From contig MEHQ01001881.1 of NCBI GenBank assembly GCA_008828725.1, forward strand, positions 32,574 through 96,573: 64,000 nt of DNA, in the 5' to 3' direction. This document shows positions 31,761 to 44,201 of this stretch, piece after piece; within the stretch, counting starts at the first letter, position 1, and every line of letters begins with the position of its first letter. Origin of the DNA: Saccharina japonica. Taxonomy: Eukaryota > Sar > Phaeophyceae > Laminariales > Laminariaceae. Below the pieces are notes generated by a model. That model had not been told where the DNA came from and did not search any database. It was given only the letters and a program-made list of their open reading frames with translations. Made by a program: the position numbers and the translations under genes.

Positions 31761-32406
31761 ACGCGACCGTAAACAGGTACGAACATATGATGTGCAATCC
31801 GCACGCGTCGCAACTGGTCAGCATCATGACGTGCAATGTGCATGAAAACCAAAAACCCATCTATCGTACGTACCGGTCTTGCGCTGCAAACATACCACGA
31901 ACAACAACAAAAAAATGAGTTTGTTGAAACTCGCCTCGCCATGGAGTGTCCAAGCAGGCTCTCGGGGGTCAGGAAGTCGAGTTCGAGCTGCAGCCCGCCC
32001 CCGCCGACACCACCGCCGCCGCCACCACCACCACCACCACCGCCACCTTCATCTTCGTTGCCGATGACGTCGCTCCCGAAATTGTCTTTGGCGAGTTCGA
32101 TCGCGATGTCGGCGTTGCCCGGTCCCCGGCCCATCATCCGACCCAACACGCTGCTGTCGCTGATGGGAGCGTACCCGGGGTCGTTAGTAGTAGGTGGTCC
32201 GCCGCCGCCACCGCCGCCGCCGCCGACCGCTCCGCCGGTGGTGTGGGGGGTGGTGTTGGGGGTAGGGGTGGTGTCGGGGGGGGGGCAGCGTTCGGCTTGC
32301 TGTCCGCGTTTCCTGACGACCTTGAGGCGCTTTTGTCCGATGAAGTACCCGTTCATGTTGGTGATGGCGGCATCCGCTTGCTCGGACTTGGTGTAGCTCA
32401 CGAACC
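31715..32406 (-). CDS. CELF-like terminal exon, copy 1
   Basis: The acceptor atgcag|GGTTCG completes KGFG|FVSYTKSEQADAAITNM. After RRM3 the frame continues through poly-Gly and an acidic stretch to a (GA)n-encoded RERERE tail and TAA. CELF proteins normally stop soon after RRM3, so part of this tail may be intron or UTR. Confidence 0.7.
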
Positions 32407-33992
32407 CTGCATATACCAGGCACCAGGTAGCACTTGCTTAGTGCTCACATGGCATTTTTTGCAGTAGACGAGGTTTGAAATGTTCTTGTTGCTGTTGTTG
32501 TTGTTGATGATCATGATGATGAGTATGATGATTATGTTGTTGCTGTTGTTGTTGTTGATAATGGTGGTGATGATGATGATGATGACGTTGTTGTTGCTGC
32601 TGAACATCGTCATGTTTTACGGACAAATTTTCTCCTCTCAAGTCACAAGAAAGTTAAGAAGGATTAAGACCCCGGTTTTCGCTATTCACTAGATCAGTCA
32701 CTGGGGCAGCTTTTGGGTGTGTCGCGGTGTAGGGAGGGAAAAGGCTTCGACAACAAGCGAAACCACCTCGAACGTACGCACGTCCCTATCACATGCATGA
32801 CACGCTAAACCACCATCTTACCGAAGCCCTTGCTCTCTCCGGTGTCTCGGTCGTAGTAAACCTTCGCGCTCAACACTTCCCCGAACGGGGCGAAGGCAGA
32901 AGCCAGGTCTTCGTCGGTAAGAGACCCCGGTAGGTAGTACACGAACAGGTTGGCCCCCATGGGACCGACGGACTGCTTCGCCCAGCGCCTGCCCTTCTCC
33001 TCGGGGCCGATGGCACCGAAGTTACGGTTCGTGCCCTCGACGATGTAACCGCCGTCTTCGTGCAAGCCGCGGGCGTTAGCCTTGGCATTAGCGCGAGGTT
33101 GTCCCTGCACGCCGCCGCCACAGCCGCCACCGCCGCCGGCGGCTGAGTCCGCGCATACGACGATCCGCGGGTCGCATCGGCTGCTGCATGCTCCCGCGGG
33201 AGACCCAACGGGCGCGAATGCGTGTTGTGAGTTACCACCGACAACAGCAGCGGCGGCGCCGGCGGCGGTGGTGTTGGCGGCGGTAGTGGTGGTGGAACCC
33301 GTCGTAGCGTGCTGACCGGAAGATGGAGATGGTGGCACGTAGGGGTAGTAAACGTAGGTGCCCTGGGGAGGGTTTCCCCCGCCGCAGAATAGATAAGGCA
33401 TGTTCGATACCATGGGGGACGACAATGATGGCGACGATGCGCCGGTCGACCCGGGCGATGCGCACGCTATCTGCGGCGGTGCCGCGACGATCGTAGGTCT
33501 GTTGGCAACCGTGAGGCCGCGCAGGCTGGCCGCGTTGCTGCTGCTGCTGTTGCCGCTCCGTCCGCAACTGTCGTTCCCCCCCCCGGCACACTGGCGACGC
33601 GGGGGTAGCGAGTGGGCCCACTCTCCTGAGGCGGCACCGGTAGAATTGCCACCGGTGGCGGCCGCGGCACCGGTGGTAGCAGTATCGGTGCCGTTGTTGT
33701 GCGGGCTAGCGCGGCGATCGTCGGCGATGGTGACCACCAGGGTGCGGAAGCCTCCCGGCATGACGTACTTGTCGTGCAGAGCTTCGATGGCGTCCGTTGC
33801 GCTCTGCACCGTCTCGTACCTGACGAAGGCGCACCCTTTGCTGAAACCGTTTCTGTCTCGGATGACGTAGATGTCGATCGGGGTGCCGAAAGGCGCGAAC
33901 ACGGCCTTGTAGTCCTCCTCGTACGCCGACTTCGGGGCCATTCCGACGAACAGCTTCTTGTTGTGCTGGTCGTTGCGGTCTGGTTGGTCGTT
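31715..33992 (-). CDS. CELF/Bruno-like RNA-binding protein, copy 1 (5' end missing)
   Basis: Proteins of the CELF family bind UG-rich RNA and control splicing, translation and decay. Exons 32822-33992 and about 31715-32406 join in frame. The first carries an RRM matching CELF RRM2: RNP2 KLFVGM, RNP1 KGCAFVRY and the LHDKYVMPGG loop. A low-complexity Ala/Gly/Ser/Thr linker of about 240 residues follows, then the RRM3 start GPMGANLFVYYLPGSLTDED with RNP1 KGFGFVSY split by the intron, and NMNGYFIGQKRLKV in the second exon. That distribution (paired RRM, long linker, distant C-terminal RRM) is typical of CELF. RRM1 is not found upstream. A Gly-rich tail (GGGGGGGG) runs past RRM3 into the (CT)n repeat, and the stop shown is uncertain. 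Confidence 0.85.
32822..33992 (-). CDS. CELF-like exon with RRM2 and start of RRM3, copy 1
   Basis: The acceptor tgacag|AAC at 33993 and donor TTCG|gtaaga at 32822/32821. A TGA lies immediately upstream in frame, and starting at the internal Met would destroy RNP2, so splicing to an upstream exon is required. Length is 1171 nt, phase 0 to phase 1. Confidence 0.85.
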
Positions 33993-35215
33993 CTGTCATT
34001 CGTTCGTTCGTCCGTTCGTGGGGTGTGGGGTGGTGTGGGGTGGTGTGGGGTGGCTTGCCGGAGTTGAGTATCATGTTCAAGCTTATAAGGCACAAACAGG
34101 GAGAAGTCGATAGTGTTGTCACTTTTGCGGCATGGTGTGGCTCCTCGTGTTTTCGTCTCGTGTGTTCATATGATAAAAGGTGGCTTCGACTTTGCTCTCA
34201 AGCACATACATACATGCCTCGCAGCCTGCTTCGTGCATACCTGGAAATCGGCTATCAGCGTATAAATACACCCCCCTCAGGTGCTTGGTCTCGAAAGGGA
34301 TGCGTGGTCAATGGTCAAATGACTAAGACAAGCAACAAATGAGTACCCCCCCCCCTCCCCAGGTAGGGATTTTCGTTGCTAATCATTACCCACGATTAAC
34401 CAAAAAAAAACATTAATTTATGTATGTTTACATACCATAGTTTATGGTTGTGAATACTACAGCATGTTCCCCCGGAATGCTGATTCTACTCGGTGACTTT
34501 TGGTTTCTCAAGTTTCGGCACGGATTGTTTGCATACCCCTCCCCCTCCCTCCCCTCCCCTCCTAATGCCAGTGTTTTTGGGCTCTCCTCGTCGAATCATG
34601 GAGCACTTCCAACGCCGCTTATTCACACTCACGCGTCGGCTTAATTCCAGCAGAAACATTTACCAGCTAAAAAAATCTTCCTCACCATAGTCGTGGCCCC
34701 TCCATGGCGTGAGACAGGGAATGCGTCATCGGACGCGTAGGTGTGGGGAGTGTGCCGTTCCGCGACTGCTGTCGAGGGCGAAGTCGCCGCCATCCACCCC
34801 ACGCTCCAGGGAGGGGCAGTATCCTGCTGCTCGTACGAGAAAGGGCCTGTCGTGGGACACGGGGGGCACACACATGATGGCACGATATTTATGGTGATAT
34901 AATATTGTGATATCCCGAAGATTTTCGCAAGAGCGGGAGCGTTTCATCTATCATATACGAACCTGAAGAATGATGCCGACGTGTTGTCCAAACCCCACAT
35001 ACAATACGTGCCGGCGTACATGCGTGTCTTCCACACACACCGCGAAGTACCTTTCTTGCAAAGCATTCGTTCGCAATCTCGGCTCTTGTCAATACGCTGA
35101 AAAGCGGCACTTCCCAAGCACAAAGTATGTACGAGTACTGTGTACTACTGCTGTAGTTTCTTTAGTACTGGTTCGTACTCGCGGAGCGTTTCTTTGGAAA
35201 GCGCTCATTCATGAG
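33993..35215 (-). other. Upstream sequence of CELF-like gene, copy 1
   Basis: No RRM1-like exon is seen on the minus strand. The stretch has (GTGGGGTG)n-like repeats at 34018-34052, a short dispersed repeat at 34287-34360 also seen at 29880-29960 and 44740-44800, and a poly-C run. Confidence 0.6.
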
Positions 35216-35216
35216 N
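35216..35216. other. Assembly gap (single N) between duplicated blocks
   Basis: One N separates two nearly identical 5.25-kb sequences and sits exactly at their shared boundary. Confidence 0.98.
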
Positions 35217-36882
35217 CCCTCCTGCCCCCCATCCTACCAAGAATCTCATGCGAAACGCCAGACAGAGACCAAACACAGCACCAAGTCCCCCACCATGAAA
35301 ATACGGTACCTCACACACGCCTGGACTCTCTTCAATGGTTTGCAGGTTCCCACCCTCCCCCCCAGCTTGACACCACCTACTGTATACCAGGTATACAGTA
35401 GTCCTCCAACAAACAACACTGGAAATAACTTGAACCGTTTCGCTTATCGGACACGCGCATACACGCACATACACGCACATACAGCACATACAATACTGCT
35501 GCGTACTGCTCTGCATCCACTCCATGGCGGCAACCACTAACAAAAAGACCGTTCTGCCGGCTTGTCATATGCCCCCCCCCCTCCCCCTCCGTCTATCGTA
35601 TAGGCACCAAATCCTTCCAAGAACATCATCATGCGAACCACCAGACGGACCTAAACACAGACCAAGCCCACACCATGAACATACCGTACCGTACAGACGC
35701 ACGCCTGGACTCTCTTGGACAGTTTGCAGGTTCACACACACACTCCAACTTGCGGACTCTATACCTACACCTGTGCCGGAATCGGCAGCAAAAAAATACA
35801 AAAACTAAATATGTAGTCTACGTCCCCAACAAAAAATTAACATCCTCCCTGTACCGGGTACATACGTATTCCTGTCCTGTCCTCGTCTCGTACGTTTTTT
35901 TTTTTGTTATGATCTACGTACGGTATCATTCTACATTTCCATGCAACGGCCAGACCAAAACATCGGTTTAATACATTCACACATACACACCTGGCACATC
36001 CTGTTTGCATAAAAATGAGAAAGAAACAAAAAACGGCAGAGAGCCCGTGAGGCTCGCATAGAATACAGTCACCGTAATGTCGGTTTTTCATCGGCTATAT
36101 GTGCCCCATGTTCTTTCGCCGCTCTGCATGCACAAACTTGCCATACTCTATACCACGCTGGACAGAACTATAATATCCGTTTGTTTTCTAATTTCAGTAA
36201 CAAACGGTGATTATATTTCCGTCCAGAGGGAGTGGGAACACCTTGCCGGCCTAGAGGTGCGTATCTTCCGTGTATCTCACTTTCGAAGGACGTGCGTAGC
36301 AGTATTAATACGTGGAACGGTATACAGACGCGACGACCCCCACCGTACCTCCAAGGCCCCACCACCCATCTCGTATACACAGCACCTCGTTTTTCCCAGA
36401 TAAACCTGGCGCTATTGGCGTTTCGAATACTTAATGCATACACGCCTCGCCCGTTGCAATATATGATACTCGTCAATCAACTGAGCCCCCCTCTCCCGGC
36501 AGCAGTTCGACGAGCCCGTGTGTTCCCGACAACACGAGCGGTCGCCGTTGCATTAAGTACATGTGTAGGTCGTGTCCTCGTCCTCTAGGTGGTGGCCTTC
36601 GCGGCAGAGGGAAGAGTCTTGTGAGTGTCCCTCAATGGTGGCCTTCGGTGGTGGTCGACTTGGATTCGCCGCACGTCCAGGCGTTCAGAGGAATCTGGCG
36701 AGACGGGTGCAAGACAAACAAAAGACGAACAAGCGCGCCCCGTCCACGCGGAAGAAGAGGGAGCAGAGGGAGGGACAAGACAAAAAACGGTTGAGCTCTC
36801 CCTCTCGCTCTCTCTATATCTCTCTGTCTATCCCCCCCCCCCTTGTCTCTCTCTCACTCGCTCTCTCTCGCCCTCTCTCTGT

Positions 36883-36964
36883 CTATAATTCTCTCCCCAC
36901 CTCTCTATCTCTGTCTCTTTCTCTAGGGTAGGGGTTAGGGATAGGGTTAGAGCCAAAATTAAGG

Positions 36965-37005
<41 letters not shown>

Positions 37006-37652
37006 CACGCGACCGTAAACAGGTACGAACATATGATGTGCAATCCGCACGCGTCGCAACTGGTCAGCATCATGACGTGCAATGTGCATGAAAACCAAAA
37101 ACCCATCTATCGTACGTACCGGTCTTGCGCTGCAAACATACCACGAACAACAACAAAAAAATGAGTTTGTTGAAACTCGCCTCGCCATGGAGTGTCCAAG
37201 CAGGCTCTCGGGGGTCAGGAAGTCGAGTTCGAGCTGCAGCCCGCCCCCGCCGACACCACCGCCGCCGCCACCACCACCACCACCACCGCCACCTTCATCT
37301 TCGTTGCCGATGACGTCGCTCCCGAAATTGTCTTTGGCGAGTTCGATCGCGATGTCGGCGTTGCCCGGTCCCCGGCCCATCATCCGACCCAACACGCTGC
37401 TGTCGCTGATGGGAGCGTACCCGGGGTCGTTAGTAGTAGGTGGTCCGCCGCCGCCACCGCCGCCGCCGCCGACCGCTCCGCCGGTGGTGTGGGGGGTGGT
37501 GTTGGGGGTAGGGGTGGTGTCGGGGGGGGGGCAGCGTTCGGCTTGCTGTCCGCGTTTCCTGACGACCTTGAGGCGCTTTTGTCCGATGAAGTACCCGTTC
37601 ATGTTGGTGATGGCGGCATCCGCTTGCTCGGACTTGGTGTAGCTCACGAACC
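36883..37652 (-). CDS. CELF-like terminal exon, copy 2
   Basis: RRM3 second half as in copy 1, then the Gly-rich tail. The reading frame after the GA repeat differs from copy 1 because of a 2-bp length change. Confidence 0.65.
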
Positions 37653-39238
37653 CTGCATATACCAGGCACCAGGTAGCACTTGCTTAGTGCTCACATGGCA
37701 TTTTTTGCAGTAGACGAGGTTTGAAATGTTCTTGTTGCTGTTGTTGTTGTTGATGATCATGATGATGAGTATGATGATTATGTTGTTGCTGTTGTTGTTG
37801 TTGATAATGGTGGTGATGATGATGATGATGACGTTGTTGTTGCTGCTGAACATCGTCATGTTTTACGGACAAATTTTCTCCTCTCAAGTCACAAGAAAGT
37901 TAAGAAGGATTAAGACCCCGGTTTTCGCTATTCACTAGATCAGTCACTGGGGCAGCTTTTGGGTGTGTCGCGGTGTAGGGAGGGAAAAGGCTTCGACAAC
38001 AAGCGAAACCACCTCGAACGTACGCACGTCCCTATCACATGCATGACACGCTAAACCACCATCTTACCGAAGCCCTTGCTCTCTCCGGTGTCTCGGTCGT
38101 AGTAAACCTTCGCGCTCAACACTTCCCCGAACGGGGCGAAGGCAGAAGCCAGGTCTTCGTCGGTAAGAGACCCCGGTAGGTAGTACACGAACAGGTTGGC
38201 CCCCATGGGACCGACGGACTGCTTCGCCCAGCGCCTGCCCTTCTCCTCGGGGCCGATGGCACCGAAGTTACGGTTCGTGCCCTCAACGATGTAACCGCCG
38301 TCTTCGTGCAAGCCGCGGGCGTTAGCCTTGGCATTAGCGCGAGGTTGTCCCTGCACGCCGCCGCCACAGCCGCCACCGCCGCCGGCGGCTGAGTCCGCGC
38401 ATACGACGATCCGCGGGTCGCATCGGCTGCTGCATGCTCCCGCGGGAGACCCAACGGGCGCGAATGCGTGTTGTGAGTTACCACCGACAACAGCAGCGGC
38501 GGCGCCGGCGGCGGTGGTGTTGGCGGCGGTAGTGGTGGTGGAACCCGTCGTAGCGTGCTGACCGGAAGATGGAGATGGTGGCACGTAGGGGTAGTAAACG
38601 TAGGTGCCCTGGGGAGGGTTTCCCCCGCCGCAGAATAGATAAGGCATGTTCGATACCATGGGGGACGACAATGATGGCGACGATGCGCCGGTCGACCCGG
38701 GCGATGCGCACGCTATCTGCGGCGGTGCCGCGACGATCGTAGGTCTGTTGGCAACCGTGAGGCCGCGCAGGCTGGCCGCGTTGCTGCTGCTGCTGTTGCC
38801 GCTCCGTCCGCAACTGTCGTTCCCCCCCCCGGCACACTGGCGACGCGGGGGTAGCGAGTGGGCCCACTCTCCTGAGGCGGCACCGGTAGAATTGCCACCG
38901 GTGGCGGCCGCGGCACCGGTGGTAGCAGTATCGGTGCCGTTGTTGTGCGGGCTAGCGCGGCGATCGTCGGCGATGGTGACCACCAGGGTGCGGAAGCCTC
39001 CCGGCATGACGTACTTGTCGTGCAGAGCTTCGATGGCGTCCGTTGCGCTCTGCACCGTCTCGTACCTGACGAAGGCGCACCCTTTGCTGAAACCGTTTCT
39101 GTCTCGGATGACGTAGATGTCGATCGGGGTGCCGAAAGGCGCGAACACGGCCTTGTAGTCCTCCTCGTACGCCGACTTCGGGGCCATTCCGACGAACAGC
39201 TTCTTGTTGTGCTGGTCGTTTCGGTCTGGTTGGTCGTT
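36883..39238 (-). CDS. CELF/Bruno-like RNA-binding protein, copy 2
   Basis: Exons 38068-39238 and about 36883-37652 repeat copy 1, with the same RRM2, linker and RRM3. The (GA)n tract is one dinucleotide longer, which shifts the frame after the RERERE stretch and gives a longer tail beginning YLNFGSNPIPNPYP instead of the short EIP end. If the tail is coding, the C-terminus depends on microsatellite length. If the duplication is an assembly artefact, this is the same gene seen on another haplotype or contig. Confidence 0.8.
38068..39238 (-). CDS. CELF-like exon with RRM2 and start of RRM3, copy 2
   Basis: Same splice sites and protein as 32822-33992. The differences seen (CGC/CGA Arg, GTC/GTT Val) are silent. 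Confidence 0.85.
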
Positions 39239-42200
39239 CTGTCATTCGTTCGTTCGTCCGTTCGTGGGGTGTGGGGTGGTGTGGGGTGGTGTGGGGTGGC
39301 TTGCCGGAGTTGAGTATCATGTTCAAGCTTATAAGGCACAAACAGGGAGAAGTCGATAGTGTTGTCACTTTTGCGGCATGGTGTGGCTCCTCGTGTTTTC
39401 GTCTCGTGTGTTCATATGATAAAAGGTGGCTTCGACTTTGCTCTCAAGCACATACATACATGCCTCGCAGCCTGCTTCGTGCATACCTGGAAATCGGCTA
39501 TCAGCGTATAAATACACCCCCCTCAGGTGCTTGGTCTCGAAAGGGATGCGTGGTCAATGGTCAAATGACTAAGACAAGCAACAAATGAGTACGCCCCCCC
39601 CCTCCCCAGGTAGGGATTTTCGTTGCTAATCATTACCCACGATTAACCAAAAAAAAACATTAATTTATGTATGTTTACATACCATAGTTTATGGTTGTGA
39701 ATACTACAGCATGTTCCCCCGGAATGCTGATTCTACTCGGTGACTTTTGGTTTCTCAAGTTTCGGCACGGATTGTTTGCATACCCCTCCCCCTCCCTCCC
39801 CTCCCCTCCTAATGCCAGTGTTTTTGGGCTCTCCTCGTCGAATCATGGAGCACTTCCAACGCCGCTTATTCACACTCACGCGTCGGCTTAATTCCAGCAG
39901 AAACATTTACCAGCTAAAAAAATCTTCCTCACCATAGTCGTGGCCCCTCCATGCCGTGAGACAGGGAATGCGTCATCGGACGCGTAGGTGTGGGGAGTGT
40001 GCCGTTCCGCGACTGCTGTCGAGGGCGAAGTCGCCGCCATCCACCCCACGCTCCAGGGAGGGGCAGTATCCTGCTGCTCGTACGAGAAAGGGCCTGTCGT
40101 GGGACACGGGGGGCACACACATGATGGCACGATATTTATGGTGATACAATATTGTGATATCCCGAAGATTTTCGCAAGAGCGGGAGCGTTTCATCTATCA
40201 TACTTCGTATACGAACAACGCTGAAGAATGATGCCGACGTGTTGTCCAAACCCCGCATACAATACGTGCCTGCGTACATGCGTGTCTTCCACACACACCG
40301 AAGTACCTTTCTTGCAAAGCATTCGTTCGCAATCTCGGCTCTTGTCAATACGCTGAAAAGCGGCACTTCTCAAGCACAAAGTATGTACGAGTCCGTACTG
40401 TGTACTACTGCTGTAGTTTCTTTAGTACTGGTTCGTACTCGCGGAGCGTTTCTTTGGAAAGCGCTCATTCATGAGATTTTTTTCACTGTGCGTATCATAT
40501 GATGTACACGTACTACAGTTTATACCTGGTAGAGTTTTGTCGCGTAATGCGCTATTACTGCTGTATCGCGCTCGATATATGTATCGACGCGTCTGTGTGG
40601 CTCGCGGGCGAGTTCTACTCTCTCCCCTTCTCAGAGTCCTCTAACAAGGATTAGCTTGTTGTTTCAAAGGAGTACGATTGGAGATATTAAATGCCGCTGC
40701 TGCCTCCGCATGAAACGTGATACAAAAAAAACAATGGGGGAAACATGAGCGCGATGGCGTCGGCTTTGGAAATTGTGCATACAGATTCGACGGAGGTAAT
40801 ACCTCGCGTGATGTTGTCCATGATGATCAGGAGTAGCAGTAGTAGTAGGGCTTGCCGTGGTCTGGAAGTTTTAGCCCGGCGAGCTGACCTATACATACAT
40901 GGCGGTTTAAGGAGCATCGCAATCCGTGTGCAGGGTAAGCGGTTAGCGGTAAGCGGTCTACTCTGGTTGGATTGGATGGGCGAAGGGACCGAGGAGCGAG
41001 CTATCATACACTATCAATACTCGTACGAATGTACTGCAGCAAGGCAGCACTCATTCGGTAACTCTGTGAGCATTTTTTTGCTTGCTCCTTGCTCCTACTA
41101 CGTAGTCGTATCGCGCGATCGATTAAACCACCTTGGTTGCCGGCACGCCACCACCACCGCACATCAGACAGAGCGAGAACTGCAGTCAACAACAGCAGCA
41201 ACAGAAGTACAGAGAATTTACCGTTTCTAATCGCGAGTGGGTAGTTTGCTTTCACCCGACTCGGTTCACTCCTGTCTTCGATTGAAAAATGTATGCTATG
41301 ATACAGTAGTCGGATAATGCCTCTCCTCCCGCCCTCCACCAAATTTCGCTCCCCGTTTCCTTTGACACACATCACACCGCATCCGGAAAACAGCGCGTGT
41401 CCGAATCAAAACCACAGGAAGGCCAAAACCCTCTCATACAGGGTATATGTACTGGTGCATGATGTACGCGTGTCCGTGCCTATGCTGCTGTAGGTGGGGG
41501 GGCGGGACACGTGCAGTTGGGTTTAGGTTCACCTGTGTCAAGAGTCGAGTCTTTGGTGGCCTCTGGCTTGGTCGTTATGGCCTAGCCTCGCAAAAACTTG
41601 CGCGGCGATGCAATGAACGCGTGAAGGAGAGTGTATGAGCATGATGAGCAACAACATGAACCGCATGTGCGGCCCGTGAGAAACGACGACGAGCAGCAAC
41701 AACAAAAATGAAAAATGCGACAAGAAAAGAAAAGAAAAATGCCGTTACTTTGAAACCGTCATCCTGCCAGAGATCCAAAGGACACCAAAAAAGAACGGGC
41801 GAAAGATCTTCAGATCTTTTTACACGTATCATCTCCATTATTGATAGATTTTCGAGCGAAAAATCGAACTTTTGAGATCTCTACTATCTACGTAGAGTAC
41901 GATACTACTACTGCTGACTGCTGAATCAATGATGTGCCAGGTACGTATTCCTCTCGTTCTACTTGGTACTGGTACGAATGTGTATACTGCAGTACCGGCA
42001 TGTACTACTACAGGGGTCCGCATGAAAGTTAGACCTTTTTTTTTTCAATTCTGCCGATACCTTTGCTTTACTGAAAGAACGAAGACAACAAATCACACGC
42101 CGTTTGTGTCCAACGGTGCCGCCGCGAGTAAAAATGAAAATTTGCGTTTGCGTCTTTTTTTTCCATGTTTTTTTTGTTTATTAGTATTCACCCTCGAAGG

Positions 42201-44045
42201 CAGATTTCGTATAGGATTCCAAATTATTTTCAATACACTTATTTTCCAAAGGCTAGGAAAAGCACATTCTAGACACGATATTAAAAAAATGTAATCACGG
42301 ACAATTGTGGTGATAGGCTATACGGTCATCATGCAACTTGTTTTGGTGAAAAATATTCATTTTTGATGTCGCTGAAAAAAATTCCGTTTCTGGGTTTTTT
42401 CCTTACTGCCAGTAATGACCGTTTCTGAGTACTAATACTTACCAGTATGATGTACCGATGCGTGCGTACGCTGTTTCGCAAAAGTAAGTCTAAGGTAAAT
42501 ACTGTACACACACGCACATATGAGACATACATACGTGTACAGACACAGATGGGATTAACCAGTCAGTGTGGCAGTGTGCGGAATAATGACGGTGCCTGCT
42601 ATATACTGCCGGTGTATTGGCCTGACACATACCGGCATTATAGAGGGACCACTACTGTACATACGTACAGACACAGACAGGCATAATACCCGGCACTACA
42701 TTTAGGTAGTCAGAGGATTCCACATACATAACAACACGATAGATTTCCAAGAGTATTACGTAGCAAAAGGCAAGCGAGAGCGTTTTTTATACCGTAATAA
42801 ACAGAGCAGAACGATGTCAAAGATATATGGATCTTTATTAATAGTACGGATTGCTTGTATTTAAATGAAGAAAAGACCAACGGCGGCTTGTACAGCAAAC
42901 AGTACGAAAGTACGTATGAATAGTACGTAGTGTCCTCTTATACCACAGGATACAGCACAGTACTCCGTATCTGGTATGTGTCATGCCTGGTACAGCAGTA
43001 CACTCACATGTTCTTACCGGTATTCGATCTACTACAACAGTACTACAGTACAGTAGTATTACTGCTCTATGTACTGTATAGGTGTTGTGCGGTTTGTTGT
43101 TTTGGGACCGGGTGTGTTATTATCTTCTGTTATCTTCTTCTGTGTTCTCTTCTTTGCTCAAGCCGTTCTTGCTACGTATATATACTCAACGGCAACAACA
43201 GTAGTATGCACCATCGTCAGTACACGAGTACACAGTAGTACACTCAGTGTTTGTCCTGATTCTCCACTTTGAAGATTAACCAGTATTTCTACCCAACGAC
43301 ACACTGCTACAGCCAGTATAGTACTCCTGTACCTGGTAGATGACAGCGATGCTGGTTGAACATATATTTGATCACGCACGTGAATCATGTGCAAAAGTAC
43401 AAGCACTCGATAAGGAACACTGTTACTAGAAACACTACGGCTAACAGTCAAAGGGCTCAGTTGTGCCGAGGGACGAGAGTACAACAGCACACAATGTAAT
43501 GGTATGGGCTTGACGTGTTCTCCAGGGGGGTCTGCCTGAAGGGGGGCCTGGCGGTTTGAATCGCGCGATCGCGAGCGCGAAGAGGAGTCGGAATCCCGGC
43601 TTCTTAGCCTAGCAACTTAGAGGTGTGGGAGGGGTTTTGAGGAGCCGCATCTTCGACTCATGTTCTAATTCGGGGAACTGGGATTTCCCCGTTTTTCCCA
43701 TATTTCTGCATATACGGCTCATCAGGGTGGGCTAGTGTAATGGTATGGGCTAGGAAGGCCGGTAATTACCTCTGCAAGGTAATTGATCCGTTTTCGTATA
43801 ACTTGGATGGCATTCGTATTCGGTATTCGGGGTATTTATAATATCTGTGGGCCATACTTGAAGCCCATCCCGAGCAGATGTCATCTGGCTCGGGGATTAA
43901 TATAAGCTGCTTCTCTTCTACGCTTGACTCTACGGAAAGTGAGTAACACCAAGGATGCTTAATAGACAAACCTGCAAGGGGATACTCTGTGTCTCACCCA
44001 GTCATATCACATCATGAGCAAACTTTAACGGCGACATTAGGGTTT

Positions 44046-44046
44046 N
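44046..44046. other. Assembly gap (single N)
   Basis: N within ggtttNtgatg; starts a 154-bp mini-contig that ends at the N at 44201. Confidence 0.95.
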
Positions 44047-44200
44047 TGATGCCGCGGCCAGCCAACCAGCAAAAGTCTGTCGTATTTCATTCGCCGTTGT
44101 GCAAATATGGTTAACTTAAGTAGCCATGGATTCTCGACGAGGTAGCAATTCCCCGCACTGTATTCGTCATGTAAGCTCGCAGTATCTTAGTCATGATGCA

Positions 44201-44201
44201 N
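44201..44201. other. Assembly gap (single N)
   Basis: N within gatgcaNgtttg. Order and spacing around it should not be trusted. Confidence 0.95.

Larger units (their letters stand above)
29973..35215 (+). repeat. 5.24-kb block duplicated across an N, copy 1
   Basis: The block is repeated at 35217-40475. Copy 1 ends at ...TTCATGAG immediately before the N at 35216. Copy 2 starts immediately after the N with the sequence found at 29973. This is the geometry expected when two overlapping contigs are joined without merging. Confidence 0.95.
35217..40475 (+). repeat. 5.26-kb block duplicated across an N, copy 2
   Basis: Duplicate of 29973-35215. Most differences are single bases; coding changes seen are silent (for example GTC/GTT in the CELF-like exon). 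Divergence rises in the last 300 bp, where copy 1 approaches the N and read support at a contig end would be poorest. Confidence 0.95.

Noticed and set aside
33082-33870. Several 75-210 codon frames overlapping the CELF-like exon on both strands
   Set aside because: Shadows of the real RRM-containing frame; Ala/Pro/Arg-rich low complexity caused by GC-rich triplets.
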